Shown here piece after piece: positions 34,807 to 44,363 of a DNA stretch of 64,000 nucleotides. The DNA is from Olivibacter oleidegradans. GTDB lineage: Bacteria > Bacteroidota > Bacteroidia > Sphingobacteriales > Sphingobacteriaceae. A program made the position numbers and the translations under genes. The stretch's first letter is position 1. Every line of letters begins with the position of its first letter. A model generated the notes under the pieces. That model was not told the origin of the DNA. It saw only the letters and a program-made list of their open reading frames with translations, and made no database searches. The stretch is taken from NCBI RefSeq assembly GCF_042432805.1, contig NZ_JBHLWO010000002.1:868001-932000 (forward strand), in the 5' to 3' direction.

Positions 34807-37395
34807 ATGGCTGACGAAACAGAAAATGACGATAATTTGGTGCCGGCTAACGACCGGATCATACCTATTAGTATAGAAGAGGAAATGAAATCTGCCTACA
34901 TCGATTACTCGATGTCGGTTATTGTTTCAAGAGCCCTACCAGATGTTCGGGACGGCTTGAAACCCGTCCATAGAAGGGTTTTATATGGGATGTTGGACTT
35001 AGGGGTTACCAGTGGAAAACCTTATAAAAAATCAGCTCGTATTGTAGGGGATGTATTGGGTAAGTATCACCCACATGGCGACTCGTCTGTTTATGATACA
35101 ATGGTACGGATGGCCCAGGAGTGGAGTCTCCGTTATCCACTGGTAGACGGCCAGGGAAACTTTGGATCCATTGACGGAGATAGCCCCGCAGCGATGCGTT
35201 ATACGGAAGCCAGGTTAAAGCGGATTGCCGAGGAAATGCTGGCTGATATAAATAAAGATACCATTGATTACCAATTAAACTTTGACGATTCGCTTCAGGA
35301 ACCAACGGTTCTGCCGACCAAAATTCCGAATCTATTGGTGAATGGTGCATCAGGTATTGCCGTTGGTATGGCAACCAATATGGCACCTCACAATCTGAGC
35401 GAGGTAATTGATGGGACAGTCGCTTACATTGACAATCGTGACATTACCGTTGCCGAGCTTATGCAGCATATTAAAGCGCCTGATTTTCCTACGGGAGGCG
35501 TTATATACGGCTATGCAGGAGTACAAGATGCCTTCGAAACGGGGAGAGGACGAGTTGTCATGCGCGCTAAGGCGGAGATAGAGGTTTCCAAGAACGATAA
35601 AGAAACCATTATCGTAACCGAAATTCCTTACCAGGTTAACAAAGCGGAAATGATTAAACGGACCGCAGATCTTGTTAACGAGAAAAAAATTGAAGGAATA
35701 TCTGCTATCCGGGATGAATCGGATAGAGATGGTATGCGCATCGTGTATGATATAAAAAGAGATGCAAATGCCTCTATTGTATTAAATAATCTTTTCAAAT
35801 ATACTGCCTTACAGACTTCCTTTAGTGTAAACAATATAGCACTGGTGCACGGGCGACCGATGTTGTTGAATCTTAAAGATATGATTCATCATTTCGTGGA
35901 GCATCGTCATGAAGTGATTATACGGCGTACCAAATTCGAGCTGGCTGAAGCCGAGAAACGGGCACATATATTAGAGGGTTTATTGATTGCTCTTGACCAT
36001 TTGGACGAAGTTATCCAATTGATACGTTCTTCCGAAACACCGGAAGATGCACGCGTTGGTTTAATGGAAAAATTCGGTTTATCTGATATCCAAGCGCGAG
36101 CAATCCTTGATATGACGCTCAGAAGGTTAACCGGACTGGAACGTGACAAAATCAAAGAGGAATATGCGGAATTGATGAAAACCATTGAGTATTTGAAATC
36201 CGTACTGGCGGATGAAGGACTGAGAATGAAAATCATCAAGGACGAATTGCTGGAAGTCAAAGAGAAATTTGGTGACGAACGTCGTTCGCAGATTGTACAC
36301 TCCGCAGAAGATATGCGGATGGAAGATTTTATCGATGATGAGGAAATCGTGATCACCATATCACATGAGGGGTACGTGAAGCGTACACCATTAACGGAAT
36401 ACCGCTTGCAGGCGAGGGGAGGAAAGGGCTCTTTGGGGTCTACAACGAAGGAAGAGGATTTTACGGAGCATATCATTACTGCTTCTGCCCATAACTACAT
36501 GCTCTTTTTTACTGAGGCAGGTCGTTGTTTCTGGTTGCGGGCATTCGAAATCCCGGAAGGTACCCGTACGTCTAGAGGAAGAGCGATACAGAATATCATC
36601 AATATCCCGAAAGAAGAGAAAATTAAAGCCTATATCAAGGTGAAAAATTTGAAAGATCAGGATTATCTGGAGAATAATTTCATCATTATGTGTACAAAAG
36701 GCGGCACTATTAAAAAGACATCATTAGAAGCGTACTCGCGGCCAAGAGCAAATGGTATTAACGCTATCAATATTAATGAGGGTGATCAACTTTTGGAGGC
36801 ATGTTTGACAAACGGTAACAGTGAAATCGTAATGGCGTTAAAATCAGGCCGAGCTATTCGCTTTAATGAGTCGACGGTGCGTCCAATGGGAAGAACAGCT
36901 ACGGGCGTGCGTGGCGTAACGCTTGCGGGGCTGGATGATGAAGTTGTTGGCATGATTAGTGTTAATACAAATGATGCGACGATATTGGTTGTTTCTGAAA
37001 AGGGTTACGGAAAGCGGACGGATATTGACGATTATCGCGTAACAAATAGAGGCGGTAAGGGGGTTAAGACCCTTAATGTAACTGAAAAGACAGGGGTGCT
37101 GGTGGCGATCAAGGATGTGACCGATAATGACGACTTAATGATTATTAATCGGTCTGGAATTGTAATTCGTATTGCAGTTAGTCAGCTTCGCGTGATGGGA
37201 AGAGCTACGCAAGGTGTTCGCTTGATTAATTTGAAAGAGAATGATCAGATTGCATCCATTACAAAAGTTGACCACGATGAAGTAGAAGGTCTTGATGTCA
37301 CAGAAACTAGTGTAGGGAATGATGCGTCGACAGAAAACGAGGGAGAAGTCGATAATTCTACAAGCGATAAAGGCCAAGACGAGACAAACGAATAG
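34807..37395 (+). CDS. gyrA: DNA gyrase subunit A
   Basis: The 862-residue protein has the breakage-reunion domain with YSMSVIVSRALPDVRDGLKPVHRRVLYGM, the quinolone-resistance region HPHGDSSVYDTMVRMAQ, and catalytic Tyr Y132 in AAMRYTEARL. The C-terminal part has six-bladed pinwheel repeats, including QARGGKGSLGSTT as a variant GyrA-box and TNRGGKGVKTLNV. An acidic tail rich in D/E/N/S follows. S93 and D97, the positions matching E. coli S83 and D87, are the unaltered, drug-sensitive type. The supercoiling role is well established. It stands alone. Confidence 0.97.
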   Translation: MADETENDDNLVPANDRIIPISIEEEMKSAYIDYSMSVIVSRALPDVRDGLKPVHRRVLYGMLDLGVTSGKPYKKSARIVGDVLGKYHPHGDSSVYDTMVRMAQEWSLRYPLVDGQGNFGSIDGDSPAAMRYTEARLKRIAEEMLADINKDTIDYQLNFDDSLQEPTVLPTKIPNLLVNGASGIAVGMATNMAPHNLSEVIDGTVAYIDNRDITVAELMQHIKAPDFPTGGVIYGYAGVQDAFETGRGRVVMRAKAEIEVSKNDKETIIVTEIPYQVNKAEMIKRTADLVNEKKIEGISAIRDESDRDGMRIVYDIKRDANASIVLNNLFKYTALQTSFSVNNIALVHGRPMLLNLKDMIHHFVEHRHEVIIRRTKFELAEAEKRAHILEGLLIALDHLDEVIQLIRSSETPEDARVGLMEKFGLSDIQARAILDMTLRRLTGLERDKIKEEYAELMKTIEYLKSVLADEGLRMKIIKDELLEVKEKFGDERRSQIVHSAEDMRMEDFIDDEEIVITISHEGYVKRTPLTEYRLQARGGKGSLGSTTKEEDFTEHIITASAHNYMLFFTEAGRCFWLRAFEIPEGTRTSRGRAIQNIINIPKEEKIKAYIKVKNLKDQDYLENNFIIMCTKGGTIKKTSLEAYSRPRANGINAININEGDQLLEACLTNGNSEIVMALKSGRAIRFNESTVRPMGRTATGVRGVTLAGLDDEVVGMISVNTNDATILVVSEKGYGKRTDIDDYRVTNRGGKGVKTLNVTEKTGVLVAIKDVTDNDDLMIINRSGIVIRIAVSQLRVMGRATQGVRLINLKENDQIASITKVDHDEVEGLDVTETSVGNDASTENEGEVDNSTSDKGQDETNE

Positions 37396-37410
37396 GCCTG
37401 TTTAGCGAGG

Positions 37411-37444
37411 TTTCAGGTAATATGGAATAACATATTGCCTGAAA
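37411..37444 (+). terminator. Hairpin downstream of gyrA
   Basis: TTTCAGGTAATATG (37411-37424) pairs with CATATTGCCTGAAA (37431-37444), with one T-G pair and a 6-nt loop, 15 nt after the gyrA stop. No strong T-tract follows. Confidence 0.55.
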
Positions 37445-37565
37445 TTGAAGTGTTTAGTGACGGATAAGTGAGAAAGGATAACCAAGGCAAATGTAAACCT
37501 TAAATTTGAGTAGCGGCAAACATCCTGATTGACAAGCGATGCGAGCTTTAAAAAAGAACATATTA

Positions 37566-38687
37566 ATGAAAAGTGATCTATATAAACATATCATCACTAG
37601 TACTGTGCTACTTGTTCTCTTCTGTACGCAACTGAGCTGGGCTCAGTCTAACCTTAAAGAGGGGAACAATAATTTTGCCCGGTATACGAAATCGGGCGAT
37701 ATTAAGGATTTGTTAGAGGCCAGAAAGTTTGCTGATCTTGCTTATAAAGAACGTAGAGATTCTGCTTCTTATAATAACACCTTGCTAAGGGGCCTTGTTT
37801 ACAGCAGCTTGGCGGTAGCTGATTCAAACCGAACACAGAAGTATGTGAAAGACCCCATTGAAGAAGCCGAGTTCATGCTAAGCAGGTTGAATGATGAACA
37901 GCTGAATTACGAAAATGAGGCACAGATCAATTATTTGAAAAAACGGTTGGCGGCGGCTTATTTGATCCGAGCCAACCGTGCGCTGACGAATAATAATTAC
38001 GAAGAGGCTTATGATCTTTTTGAAAAGGTCAATGCCTATAACAGTACGCCGAATACAAGACATAATTTGGCTTTATTAAGTGAGCGTTTGGATCGGCCGG
38101 ATGACGCTGTTAAGTTATACAGTGATTTTATTGAGAATAAGTCATCTGCTAAACCTAGCTATATTCTGACTTTGGCTAAAATACATCTAAATAAAGGCGA
38201 TAATAATGCCGCACAAAATGTATTACTGAAAGGACGGGAATATTTTCCTACCAATAAGGATATTCTTTTTGCTTTATTGAATCTTTATGCCGGTAACGGT
38301 GCTTATGATGCCATTGTAGTATTAGCCGATGAGGCGATTGCTATGGAGCCCGAAAGCGTTAATCTGAACTATCTGATCGGGTATGCTTATGAAATTACGG
38401 GCGACCGCGAGAAGGCCGAAAGTTATTATAAGCGGACGTTAGAGCTTGACCCCGATGATTATAATAGCAATTATGAGCTCGGTTTGCTGTATTTAAGAGA
38501 TTTTGTAAAAGACCCCTCCGATTTGGAAAAGCAGTATGAAGCGCAACAATATTTATTAAAAGCAAACGAAATAGACCCGAATGCTGTTAATGCTTTAAAG
38601 TCTTTAGCTGTGCTATTTGATAAATCAGGAAACAGTGTTCAGCTCGAACGGGTGAACAGTCAGTTGAATCAAATGAATATGAACTAA
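37566..38687 (+). CDS. Secreted TPR-repeat protein
   Basis: From MKSDLYKHIITSTVLLVLFC the protein has 373 residues and a signal peptide ending LSWAQ. The rest is tetratricopeptide repeats: YEEAYDLFEKVNAYN, PDDAVKLYSDFIENK, NNAAQNVLLKGREYFP, REKAESYYKRTLELDPDDYNSNYELGLLYL. A periplasmic scaffold role is likely, and no enzymatic motif is visible. It is followed by a second secreted TPR gene 97 bp later. An in-frame ATG upstream (37539) would bury the signal peptide and was rejected. Confidence 0.85.
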   Translation: MKSDLYKHIITSTVLLVLFCTQLSWAQSNLKEGNNNFARYTKSGDIKDLLEARKFADLAYKERRDSASYNNTLLRGLVYSSLAVADSNRTQKYVKDPIEEAEFMLSRLNDEQLNYENEAQINYLKKRLAAAYLIRANRALTNNNYEEAYDLFEKVNAYNSTPNTRHNLALLSERLDRPDDAVKLYSDFIENKSSAKPSYILTLAKIHLNKGDNNAAQNVLLKGREYFPTNKDILFALLNLYAGNGAYDAIVVLADEAIAMEPESVNLNYLIGYAYEITGDREKAESYYKRTLELDPDDYNSNYELGLLYLRDFVKDPSDLEKQYEAQQYLLKANEIDPNAVNALKSLAVLFDKSGNSVQLERVNSQLNQMNMN

Positions 38688-38784
38688 AGCTTATTGCCTA
38701 ATGAAGCGCCTAAAATAAGCTGACCTGGGAAGAGGCTTTGAAGCTTAACAAATAATAATCACTAAGAACACAAATTATAGAAAA

Positions 38785-39972
38785 ATGAAAATTAAATCAA
38801 TTTTATTAGCTACACTTTTATTGGGCTCAACCGTTGCCTTTGCGCAGAAAGGAGAGCTTAATAAAGCAAAAAGTAAATACAGTTCATTTGCTACCCTTAC
38901 CGGTGGTGCTGTGGAGAATGTGCCGGAATTGGCAATGAAAGAACTGGGTGAAGCTAAGGAAGCTATTGATAAAGCCGCCACGCATGAAAAGACGAAGGAT
39001 TTGCCGGAAACATGGACTTACTTGGCTTTGATCAACTCAGAGTATGCCATGATCAATCAAAAGTCAGGAAAGGCGGCAGAAGGGGAGGCCTCTTATAAGG
39101 CAGCGGGTGATGCTTTCTTAAAAGCAAAGAGTTTAAACGAAGGAAGTGATGATAAGGAATTGAAGGGAAATATGGACAGAGCTGGAAGCTTATTGGCCAA
39201 TTACGAAATAGGTAACGGTGTAAAAGCATTTGAAACAAATGATTTTGCTTCTGCTTACACAGCCTTTAACAATGGATTGAAATATATGCCGGGGGATTCT
39301 ATTTTAACTTTATATGCCGGTATTGCTGCTCAAAATAATCAACAATACGATGATGCGATCAGTAAATTTAAGACGTTAATTCCAAAAAGCTCGGATGCTT
39401 ACCTCAATTTATCAGATGCATACCTAAAGAAAGGCGATACAGCATCGGCGGTTAAATACATCGATGAGGCAGCTACGAAGTTTCCGGATAGTGCAAAGAT
39501 TATCAATCAGAAAATTGTGTTGAATATCACTACCGGCAATAGCGAGAAAGTAATTAAGGATATTGAATCTCAAATGGCTGCGGATCCGTCCAATGGGGAG
39601 CTTCCTTTCTTCTTAGGTTATGCATACGAATCCACAAAACAGCCTGATAAAGCATTGGAAGCGTATAAGAAAGGTATTGAAGCGAAACCGGATGACGCGC
39701 GTAACTATGGTGCAGCGGCAGCTATTATTTTAAATAAGGCACGTGATATATACAACGCAGCCAGCAGCATTCCAACAAATAAAGAGGCGGAATACAAAGC
39801 CAAATTACAAGAAGCCTATACTTTAGCTGATACAGCGGTACCTTATTTGGAAAAGGCTACTACGCTAGATCCAAAAACGAAAGGTTATTGGGAAAATATG
39901 CGTTTTTATTACCAGTTAAAAGGTGATGAGGCTAAAACGAAGGAAATTACGGATAAATTAAATGCGCTTTAA
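38785..39972 (+). CDS. Secreted TPR-repeat protein
   Basis: The 395-residue protein has a clear signal peptide (MKIKSILLATLLLGSTVAFAQ). TPR motifs include TWTYLALINSEYAMINQ, DFASAYTAFNNGLKYMPGDS, YLNLSDAYLKKGDTASAVKYIDEAATKFPDS and PDKALEAYKKGIEAKPDDARN. It is probably a periplasmic protein-protein interaction scaffold. It follows the previous TPR gene in the same direction, and the two may form an operon. The strong terminator at 39987-40031 lies directly after it. Confidence 0.87.
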   Translation: MKIKSILLATLLLGSTVAFAQKGELNKAKSKYSSFATLTGGAVENVPELAMKELGEAKEAIDKAATHEKTKDLPETWTYLALINSEYAMINQKSGKAAEGEASYKAAGDAFLKAKSLNEGSDDKELKGNMDRAGSLLANYEIGNGVKAFETNDFASAYTAFNNGLKYMPGDSILTLYAGIAAQNNQQYDDAISKFKTLIPKSSDAYLNLSDAYLKKGDTASAVKYIDEAATKFPDSAKIINQKIVLNITTGNSEKVIKDIESQMAADPSNGELPFFLGYAYESTKQPDKALEAYKKGIEAKPDDARNYGAAAAIILNKARDIYNAASSIPTNKEAEYKAKLQEAYTLADTAVPYLEKATTLDPKTKGYWENMRFYYQLKGDEAKTKEITDKLNAL

Positions 39973-39986
39973 GAAGCTGCATTAAT

Positions 39987-40031
39987 CACAAAAAAAGCTG
40001 TTCCCCATCAGGAACAGCTTTTTTTGTGATT
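39987..40031. terminator. Bidirectional intrinsic terminator
   Basis: AAAAAAAGCTGTTCC and GGAACAGCTTTTTTT form a perfect stem around CCATCA (arms within 39988-40030), extended by TCAC/GTGA. The A and T tracts let it terminate the TPR operon from the left and kdsD from the right. Confidence 0.92.
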
Positions 40032-40032
40032 A

Positions 40033-40148
40033 AAGTATCAAGTATCAGGACACCTGCCTACCGGCGGGCAGGTAAGTATCAGGTATCAGGACTTCCTATC
40101 TTATGTTTTACGTCCGATGTCTAACATCGCGTAATTCATCACTCATCT
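40033..40148. repeat. Intergenic word-repeat block
   Basis: AAGTATCAAGTATCAGG words (40035-40051 and 40073-40090) flank a palindromic CCTGCCTACCGGCGGGCAGG word (40054-40073). TCTTATGTTTTACGTCCGATGTC-type words follow. The same palindrome family occurs at 16717 and 59940. Confidence 0.65.
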
Positions 40149-40153
40149 ACAAA

Positions 40154-41119
40154 CTAAATAATCCCCTCATTCAAAAGATCATGTAAATGGACAATACCAT
40201 CATATTGATTATTGCGGACTACCAGTAATTGGGTGATATGATTGTTTCGCATCATATTGAGTGCATGAACGGCCAGCTCATCGTATTGAATCACCTTGGG
40301 GTTATTGCCCATGATATCTTCGGCCTTTAATTTCCCGATATCCTGATTCGACTCGAGCATTCTACGGATATCGCCATCGGTGATAATCCCACTTATTTTT
40401 TTATCGTTCACGACGGCAACAGCACCTAATCGATTTTTGGTTATTTCCACCAGGACAGCTTTAATAGGCGTATCACTTTTCACCTCGGGCTTTGCATTCT
40501 GGCGCGCTAAATCGGTTACTTTGAGATATAAGCGTTTCCCTAGCGCACCCCCCGGATGATACTTAGCAAAGTCGTCATTTGTGAAAGATCGACATTCCAG
40601 AAGACAAATAGCGAGCGCATCGCCCATAGCCAGCTGGGCCGTTGTGCTGGTAGTTGGTGCCAGGTTCAAGGGACAAGCCTCTCTGGACACGGTCGTGTCC
40701 AGTATAAAATCGGCTTGTTCAGCCAAATATGATTTTGTATTTCCAACCATTGCGATTATCTTTGCGTTGGAATTTTTAAGCAGTGGTACAAGCACTTTAA
40801 TTTCCGGAGTATTTCCGCTCTTAGAGATGGCTATTACAATATCTTCTTGTTGTAGCATCCCTAAATCTCCGTGAATGGCGTCTGCCGCATGCATGAAAAT
40901 TGCCGGTGTTCCTGTAGAGTTCATGGTGGCAACAATTTTCTGTGCGATGATAGCACTTTTACCTATTCCTGTAATAATTACGCGGCCCTTTATATCGAGT
41001 ATGGCATGTACGGTGTTGATAAAATCTTCGTTGATATTTTTTGTCAGTTTACTGATCGCTTCGGCTTCTAATGTAAGTGCGGAAATGGCAATATTTTCAA
41101 TGTCGGATTTGGTTTTCAC
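40154..41119 (-). CDS. kdsD: D-arabinose 5-phosphate isomerase (KpsF/GutQ/KdsD family)
   Basis: The 321-residue protein has an SIS domain (GRVIITGIGKSAIIAQKIVATMNSTGTPAIFMHAADAIHGDLGMLQ, the usual active-site region) with the HPGGALGKRL signature. Two CBS domains fill the C-terminal half (VLVEITKNRLGAVAVVNDKKISGIITDGDIRR; NHITQLLVVRNNQYDGIVHLHDLL). It makes arabinose 5-phosphate, the first step of Kdo synthesis for lipopolysaccharide. kdsA lies nearby at 43.5 kb, with recQ between them on the opposite strand. Confidence 0.94.
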   Translation of the reverse strand: MKTKSDIENIAISALTLEAEAISKLTKNINEDFINTVHAILDIKGRVIITGIGKSAIIAQKIVATMNSTGTPAIFMHAADAIHGDLGMLQQEDIVIAISKSGNTPEIKVLVPLLKNSNAKIIAMVGNTKSYLAEQADFILDTTVSREACPLNLAPTTSTTAQLAMGDALAICLLECRSFTNDDFAKYHPGGALGKRLYLKVTDLARQNAKPEVKSDTPIKAVLVEITKNRLGAVAVVNDKKISGIITDGDIRRMLESNQDIGKLKAEDIMGNNPKVIQYDELAVHALNMMRNNHITQLLVVRNNQYDGIVHLHDLLNEGII

Positions 41120-41215
41120 GGATATTTTTTATTAATTTTAGTAAGAATTAAGGCAAATTTATGTTATTTTAAACATTAATAGACATAAGCCTTTCTTTAA
41201 TTTTTCGGAAGGACA

Positions 41216-43405
41216 ATGGAGATAGAAAAAACATTATTTGACAATTTGCAGAATTTTTTTGGTTTTGATACTTTCAAGGGAGATCAAGAGGCGATAATAA
41301 CCAATATTCTGCAAAAGAAGGACACGTTTGTAATAATGCCAACCGGTGGCGGAAAATCAATATGTTATCAGTTACCGGCGTTAATGAGTGAGGGAACCGC
41401 TGTTGTTATATCCCCATTGATTGCACTGATGAAGAATCAAGTAGATCAATTAAGGGCATTTGGAGGTGCAGATAGCATTGCTCATTTTCTAAATTCATCG
41501 CTCAATAAAAGTGAAATTACAAGGGTTAAACAGGATGTACTGGATGGGAAGACAAAACTTCTATACGTAGCACCTGAATCCCTCGCAAAAACAGACAATA
41601 TTGAATTCCTGAAATTAATTACCGTTTCGTTTGTTGCTGTCGACGAGGCACACTGTATTTCGGAGTGGGGACATGATTTCAGACCTGAGTATCGCAAGAT
41701 AAGGCAGGTAATCAACGGGATAGGGGAGAATATCCCGATTATTGCTTTGACGGCTACAGCCACCCCGAAGGTACAATCTGATATACGGAAAAATTTGCAA
41801 ATGAATGATGCGACCTTATTCAAGTCCTCATTCAATCGGCCTAATTTATATTACGAGGTACGACCTAAGAAAAATGTCGTTAAGGAAATTGTAAAATTTA
41901 TAAAAAATAACCCTTCCAAATCCGGTATCATCTATTGTTTAAGTCGTAAAAAGGTGGAAGAGATCGCCGAAGTGCTTAATATTAATGGTATTTCCGCTCT
42001 TCCTTATCACGCGGGTTTGGATGCAAAGACAAGAGCTGAGACACAAGATAAATTCCTGATGGAGGATGTCGAAGTTATTGTAGCAACCATTGCTTTTGGT
42101 ATGGGAATTGACAAGCCGGATGTCCGTTATGTTATTCACCATGATATTCCAAAAAGCATGGAAGGTTATTACCAAGAGACAGGCCGTGCCGGACGCGACG
42201 GAGGGGAAGGCGTTTGTATTGCCTTTTATTCGGAAAAGGATATCGAAAAATTAACTAAATTCATGAAGGATAAACCGGTTTCTGAAAGGGAAATCGGTAC
42301 CCAAATATTGAAGGAGGTGATCGATTACTCCGAATCCTCTGTGTGTAGGAGAAAGCAGATATTACATTACTTTGGCGAGAACTTCAATGAGGCCGGCTGC
42401 AATAACATGTGCGATAATTGTAATAGCCATCGTACGCAATTTGATGCTGAAGAATCGTTGCATAAGACTTTATCCTTTATCAAAGAACAGGGAGAAAAAT
42501 TTGATGACTTTCATATTACGAATGTGATGATCGGTCAAAATAACCAGCCTGTGTCTTCTTACAAACATGATATTCATCCTTTTTTTGGTACTGGAAAAGA
42601 GCAAGGGGTGATCTATTGGAAGTCTTTGCTTAGGCAGGCGGTATTGAATAACTATTTATACAAGGATATTGACAATTATGGATTGCTAAAGTTAACCAAA
42701 ACGGGGGCAGACTATATTGAAAACCCCTATAGTGTTAAGTTTTACTTGAATAATCCAATGGAGAAAGCAGACGAAGAAGGGGATGAGACACCGGCACAGA
42801 GTGGAGGTGCTTTGGATACACAGCTCTTGCAGATGCTTAAGGACCTGCGAAAGAAAATTGCAAAAAGTAAGGGACTTCCTCCATTCGTTATTTTTCAAGA
42901 TCCATCGCTGGAAGAAATGTGTACGCATTATCCGATAACTTTAGACGAATTGAAACAGATCCATGGAGTAGGGGCGGGAAAGGCTGCTAAATTCGGGAGT
43001 CAGTTTGTTTCGCTAATCAAAAGCTATGTTGAGGAGAATGATATTGATCGTCCGGTAGACTTGGTTATTAAAGGAACGGCTAATAAGTCGGCTTTAAAGG
43101 TTTCCATTATTCAAAATATTGATAGAAAGATCGGTTTGGATGATATTGCTTCTGCTAAAGGGCTGTCATACGAAGATGTATTAAAGGAGGTGGAATCCAT
43201 TGTTAATTCGGGTACCAAATTGAATTTAAACTACTTTATCGATGAAATGATTGATCTTGACCGTCAAGATGAGGTTTTCGACTATTTCCGTACAGCTGAA
43301 GTTGACTCTATTGACGTAGCACTAAAGGATTTAGGAACCGAAGACTATACTTTTGAGGAAATACAACTCATGCGAATTAAATTTATGTCTGAGTTGGGGA
43401 ATTAG
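41216..43405 (+). CDS. recQ: ATP-dependent DNA helicase RecQ
   Basis: The 729-residue protein has a superfamily 2 helicase core: Walker A MPTGGGKS, DEAH box VAVDEAHCISEWGHDFRPEY, motif III ALTATATP and motif VI YYQETGRAGRDG. A zinc-binding RQC region carries the four cysteines near residues 376-405 (CRRKQILHYFGE, CNNMCDNC). An HRDC domain (LLQMLKDLRKKIAKSKGLPPFVIF) and a C-terminal helix-turn-helix extension follow. It unwinds recombination intermediates. A GGAAGG sequence lies 5-10 nt before the ATG. Confidence 0.96.
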   Translation: MEIEKTLFDNLQNFFGFDTFKGDQEAIITNILQKKDTFVIMPTGGGKSICYQLPALMSEGTAVVISPLIALMKNQVDQLRAFGGADSIAHFLNSSLNKSEITRVKQDVLDGKTKLLYVAPESLAKTDNIEFLKLITVSFVAVDEAHCISEWGHDFRPEYRKIRQVINGIGENIPIIALTATATPKVQSDIRKNLQMNDATLFKSSFNRPNLYYEVRPKKNVVKEIVKFIKNNPSKSGIIYCLSRKKVEEIAEVLNINGISALPYHAGLDAKTRAETQDKFLMEDVEVIVATIAFGMGIDKPDVRYVIHHDIPKSMEGYYQETGRAGRDGGEGVCIAFYSEKDIEKLTKFMKDKPVSEREIGTQILKEVIDYSESSVCRRKQILHYFGENFNEAGCNNMCDNCNSHRTQFDAEESLHKTLSFIKEQGEKFDDFHITNVMIGQNNQPVSSYKHDIHPFFGTGKEQGVIYWKSLLRQAVLNNYLYKDIDNYGLLKLTKTGADYIENPYSVKFYLNNPMEKADEEGDETPAQSGGALDTQLLQMLKDLRKKIAKSKGLPPFVIFQDPSLEEMCTHYPITLDELKQIHGVGAGKAAKFGSQFVSLIKSYVEENDIDRPVDLVIKGTANKSALKVSIIQNIDRKIGLDDIASAKGLSYEDVLKEVESIVNSGTKLNLNYFIDEMIDLDRQDEVFDYFRTAEVDSIDVALKDLGTEDYTFEEIQLMRIKFMSELGN

Positions 43406-43540
43406 TCGATAGTAAAAAGTCGAGTGGTTGAATAGTAGATTGATATAGTTAGCGAGTAAGGATTAGCCTCGTGCGAGCTTACAGCTTATAGCCTACAGCT
43501 AGCTTGCGTCTTGTGCAACTGACAACTTAAAACTTAAAAC
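43405..43540. repeat. Intergenic word-repeat block
   Basis: Between recQ and kdsA lie AGTCGAGTGGTTGAATAG and AGCGAGTAAGG words (43417-43462) and GCTTACAGCTTATAGCC / TACAGCTAGC words (43479-43502). Confidence 0.55.
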
Positions 43541-43547
43541 GAAAGAA

Positions 43548-44363
43548 ATGACAATAAACACAATAGCTGGGATCAAGCATACGGATTCCGGCAATTTTTT
43601 TCTAATGGCAGGCCCATGCGCCATCGAGGGAGAAGACATGGCTTTGTCGATAGCAGACAAAATTGTAGGCATTACTGACAAACTGAAAATTCCTTATATT
43701 TTCAAAGGTTCCTATAGAAAGGCAAACCGTTCCAAATCTGATTCTTTCACAGGAATAGGTGATGAAAAGGCATTAAAAATCCTAAAAAAGGTACGGGATA
43801 CGTTTGGCGTTCCGGTTGTTACTGATATTCATGAAACACATGAGGCCGCGATGGCCGCCGAGTATGTGGATGTCTTGCAAATTCCTGCTTTTCTATGTAG
43901 ACAAACGGAATTGTTAGTCGCTGCCGGAAAAACGGGTAAAGTGGTTAATATTAAAAAAGGACAGTTTTTATCAGCTGATTCCATGCGGTTTGCGGTTGAC
44001 AAGGTTATCGAAACCGGTAATCAACAAGTAATATTAACTGATAGAGGGAATACCTTTGGCTATCAGGATTTGATTGTAGATTTCAGAGGAATCCCTACAA
44101 TGCGATCGTTTAACGTTCCCGTAGTGATGGATTGTACGCATTCATTGCAACAGCCGAATCAAGCATCCGGCGTAACGGGAGGAAAGCCGGAACTGATTGG
44201 CACCATAGCCAAAGCGGCCGTAGCGGTAGGCGCCGATGGCTTGTTTATTGAAACGCATCCCGATCCTGCTAACGCTAAGTCGGATGGAGCTAATATGCTG
44301 CACCTGAATTATCTGGAAGATTTGTTAATACAACTGACCCGAATCAGGGAGGCGATTAGGTAG
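43548..44363 (+). CDS. kdsA: 3-deoxy-8-phosphooctulonate synthase
   Basis: The 271-residue DAHP-synthase-fold enzyme shows AGPCAIEGED, FKGSYRKANRSKSDSFTG, VPVVTDIHE, LQIPAFLCRQTELLVAAG, RGNTFGYQDLIVDFRG, DCTHSLQQPN and GLFIETHPDPANAKSDG. It condenses phosphoenolpyruvate with arabinose 5-phosphate to give Kdo 8-phosphate. Cys at residue 24 is the metal ligand of the metal-dependent KdsA type. It ends directly at the 3' end of the convergent transglutaminase gene. Confidence 0.96.
   Translation: MTINTIAGIKHTDSGNFFLMAGPCAIEGEDMALSIADKIVGITDKLKIPYIFKGSYRKANRSKSDSFTGIGDEKALKILKKVRDTFGVPVVTDIHETHEAAMAAEYVDVLQIPAFLCRQTELLVAAGKTGKVVNIKKGQFLSADSMRFAVDKVIETGNQQVILTDRGNTFGYQDLIVDFRGIPTMRSFNVPVVMDCTHSLQQPNQASGVTGGKPELIGTIAKAAVAVGADGLFIETHPDPANAKSDGANMLHLNYLEDLLIQLTRIREAIR

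Noticed and set aside
34807..37395. Possible quinolone-resistance changes in gyrA
   Set aside because: The two key residues (S93, D97, matching E. coli S83 and D87) are the unaltered type.
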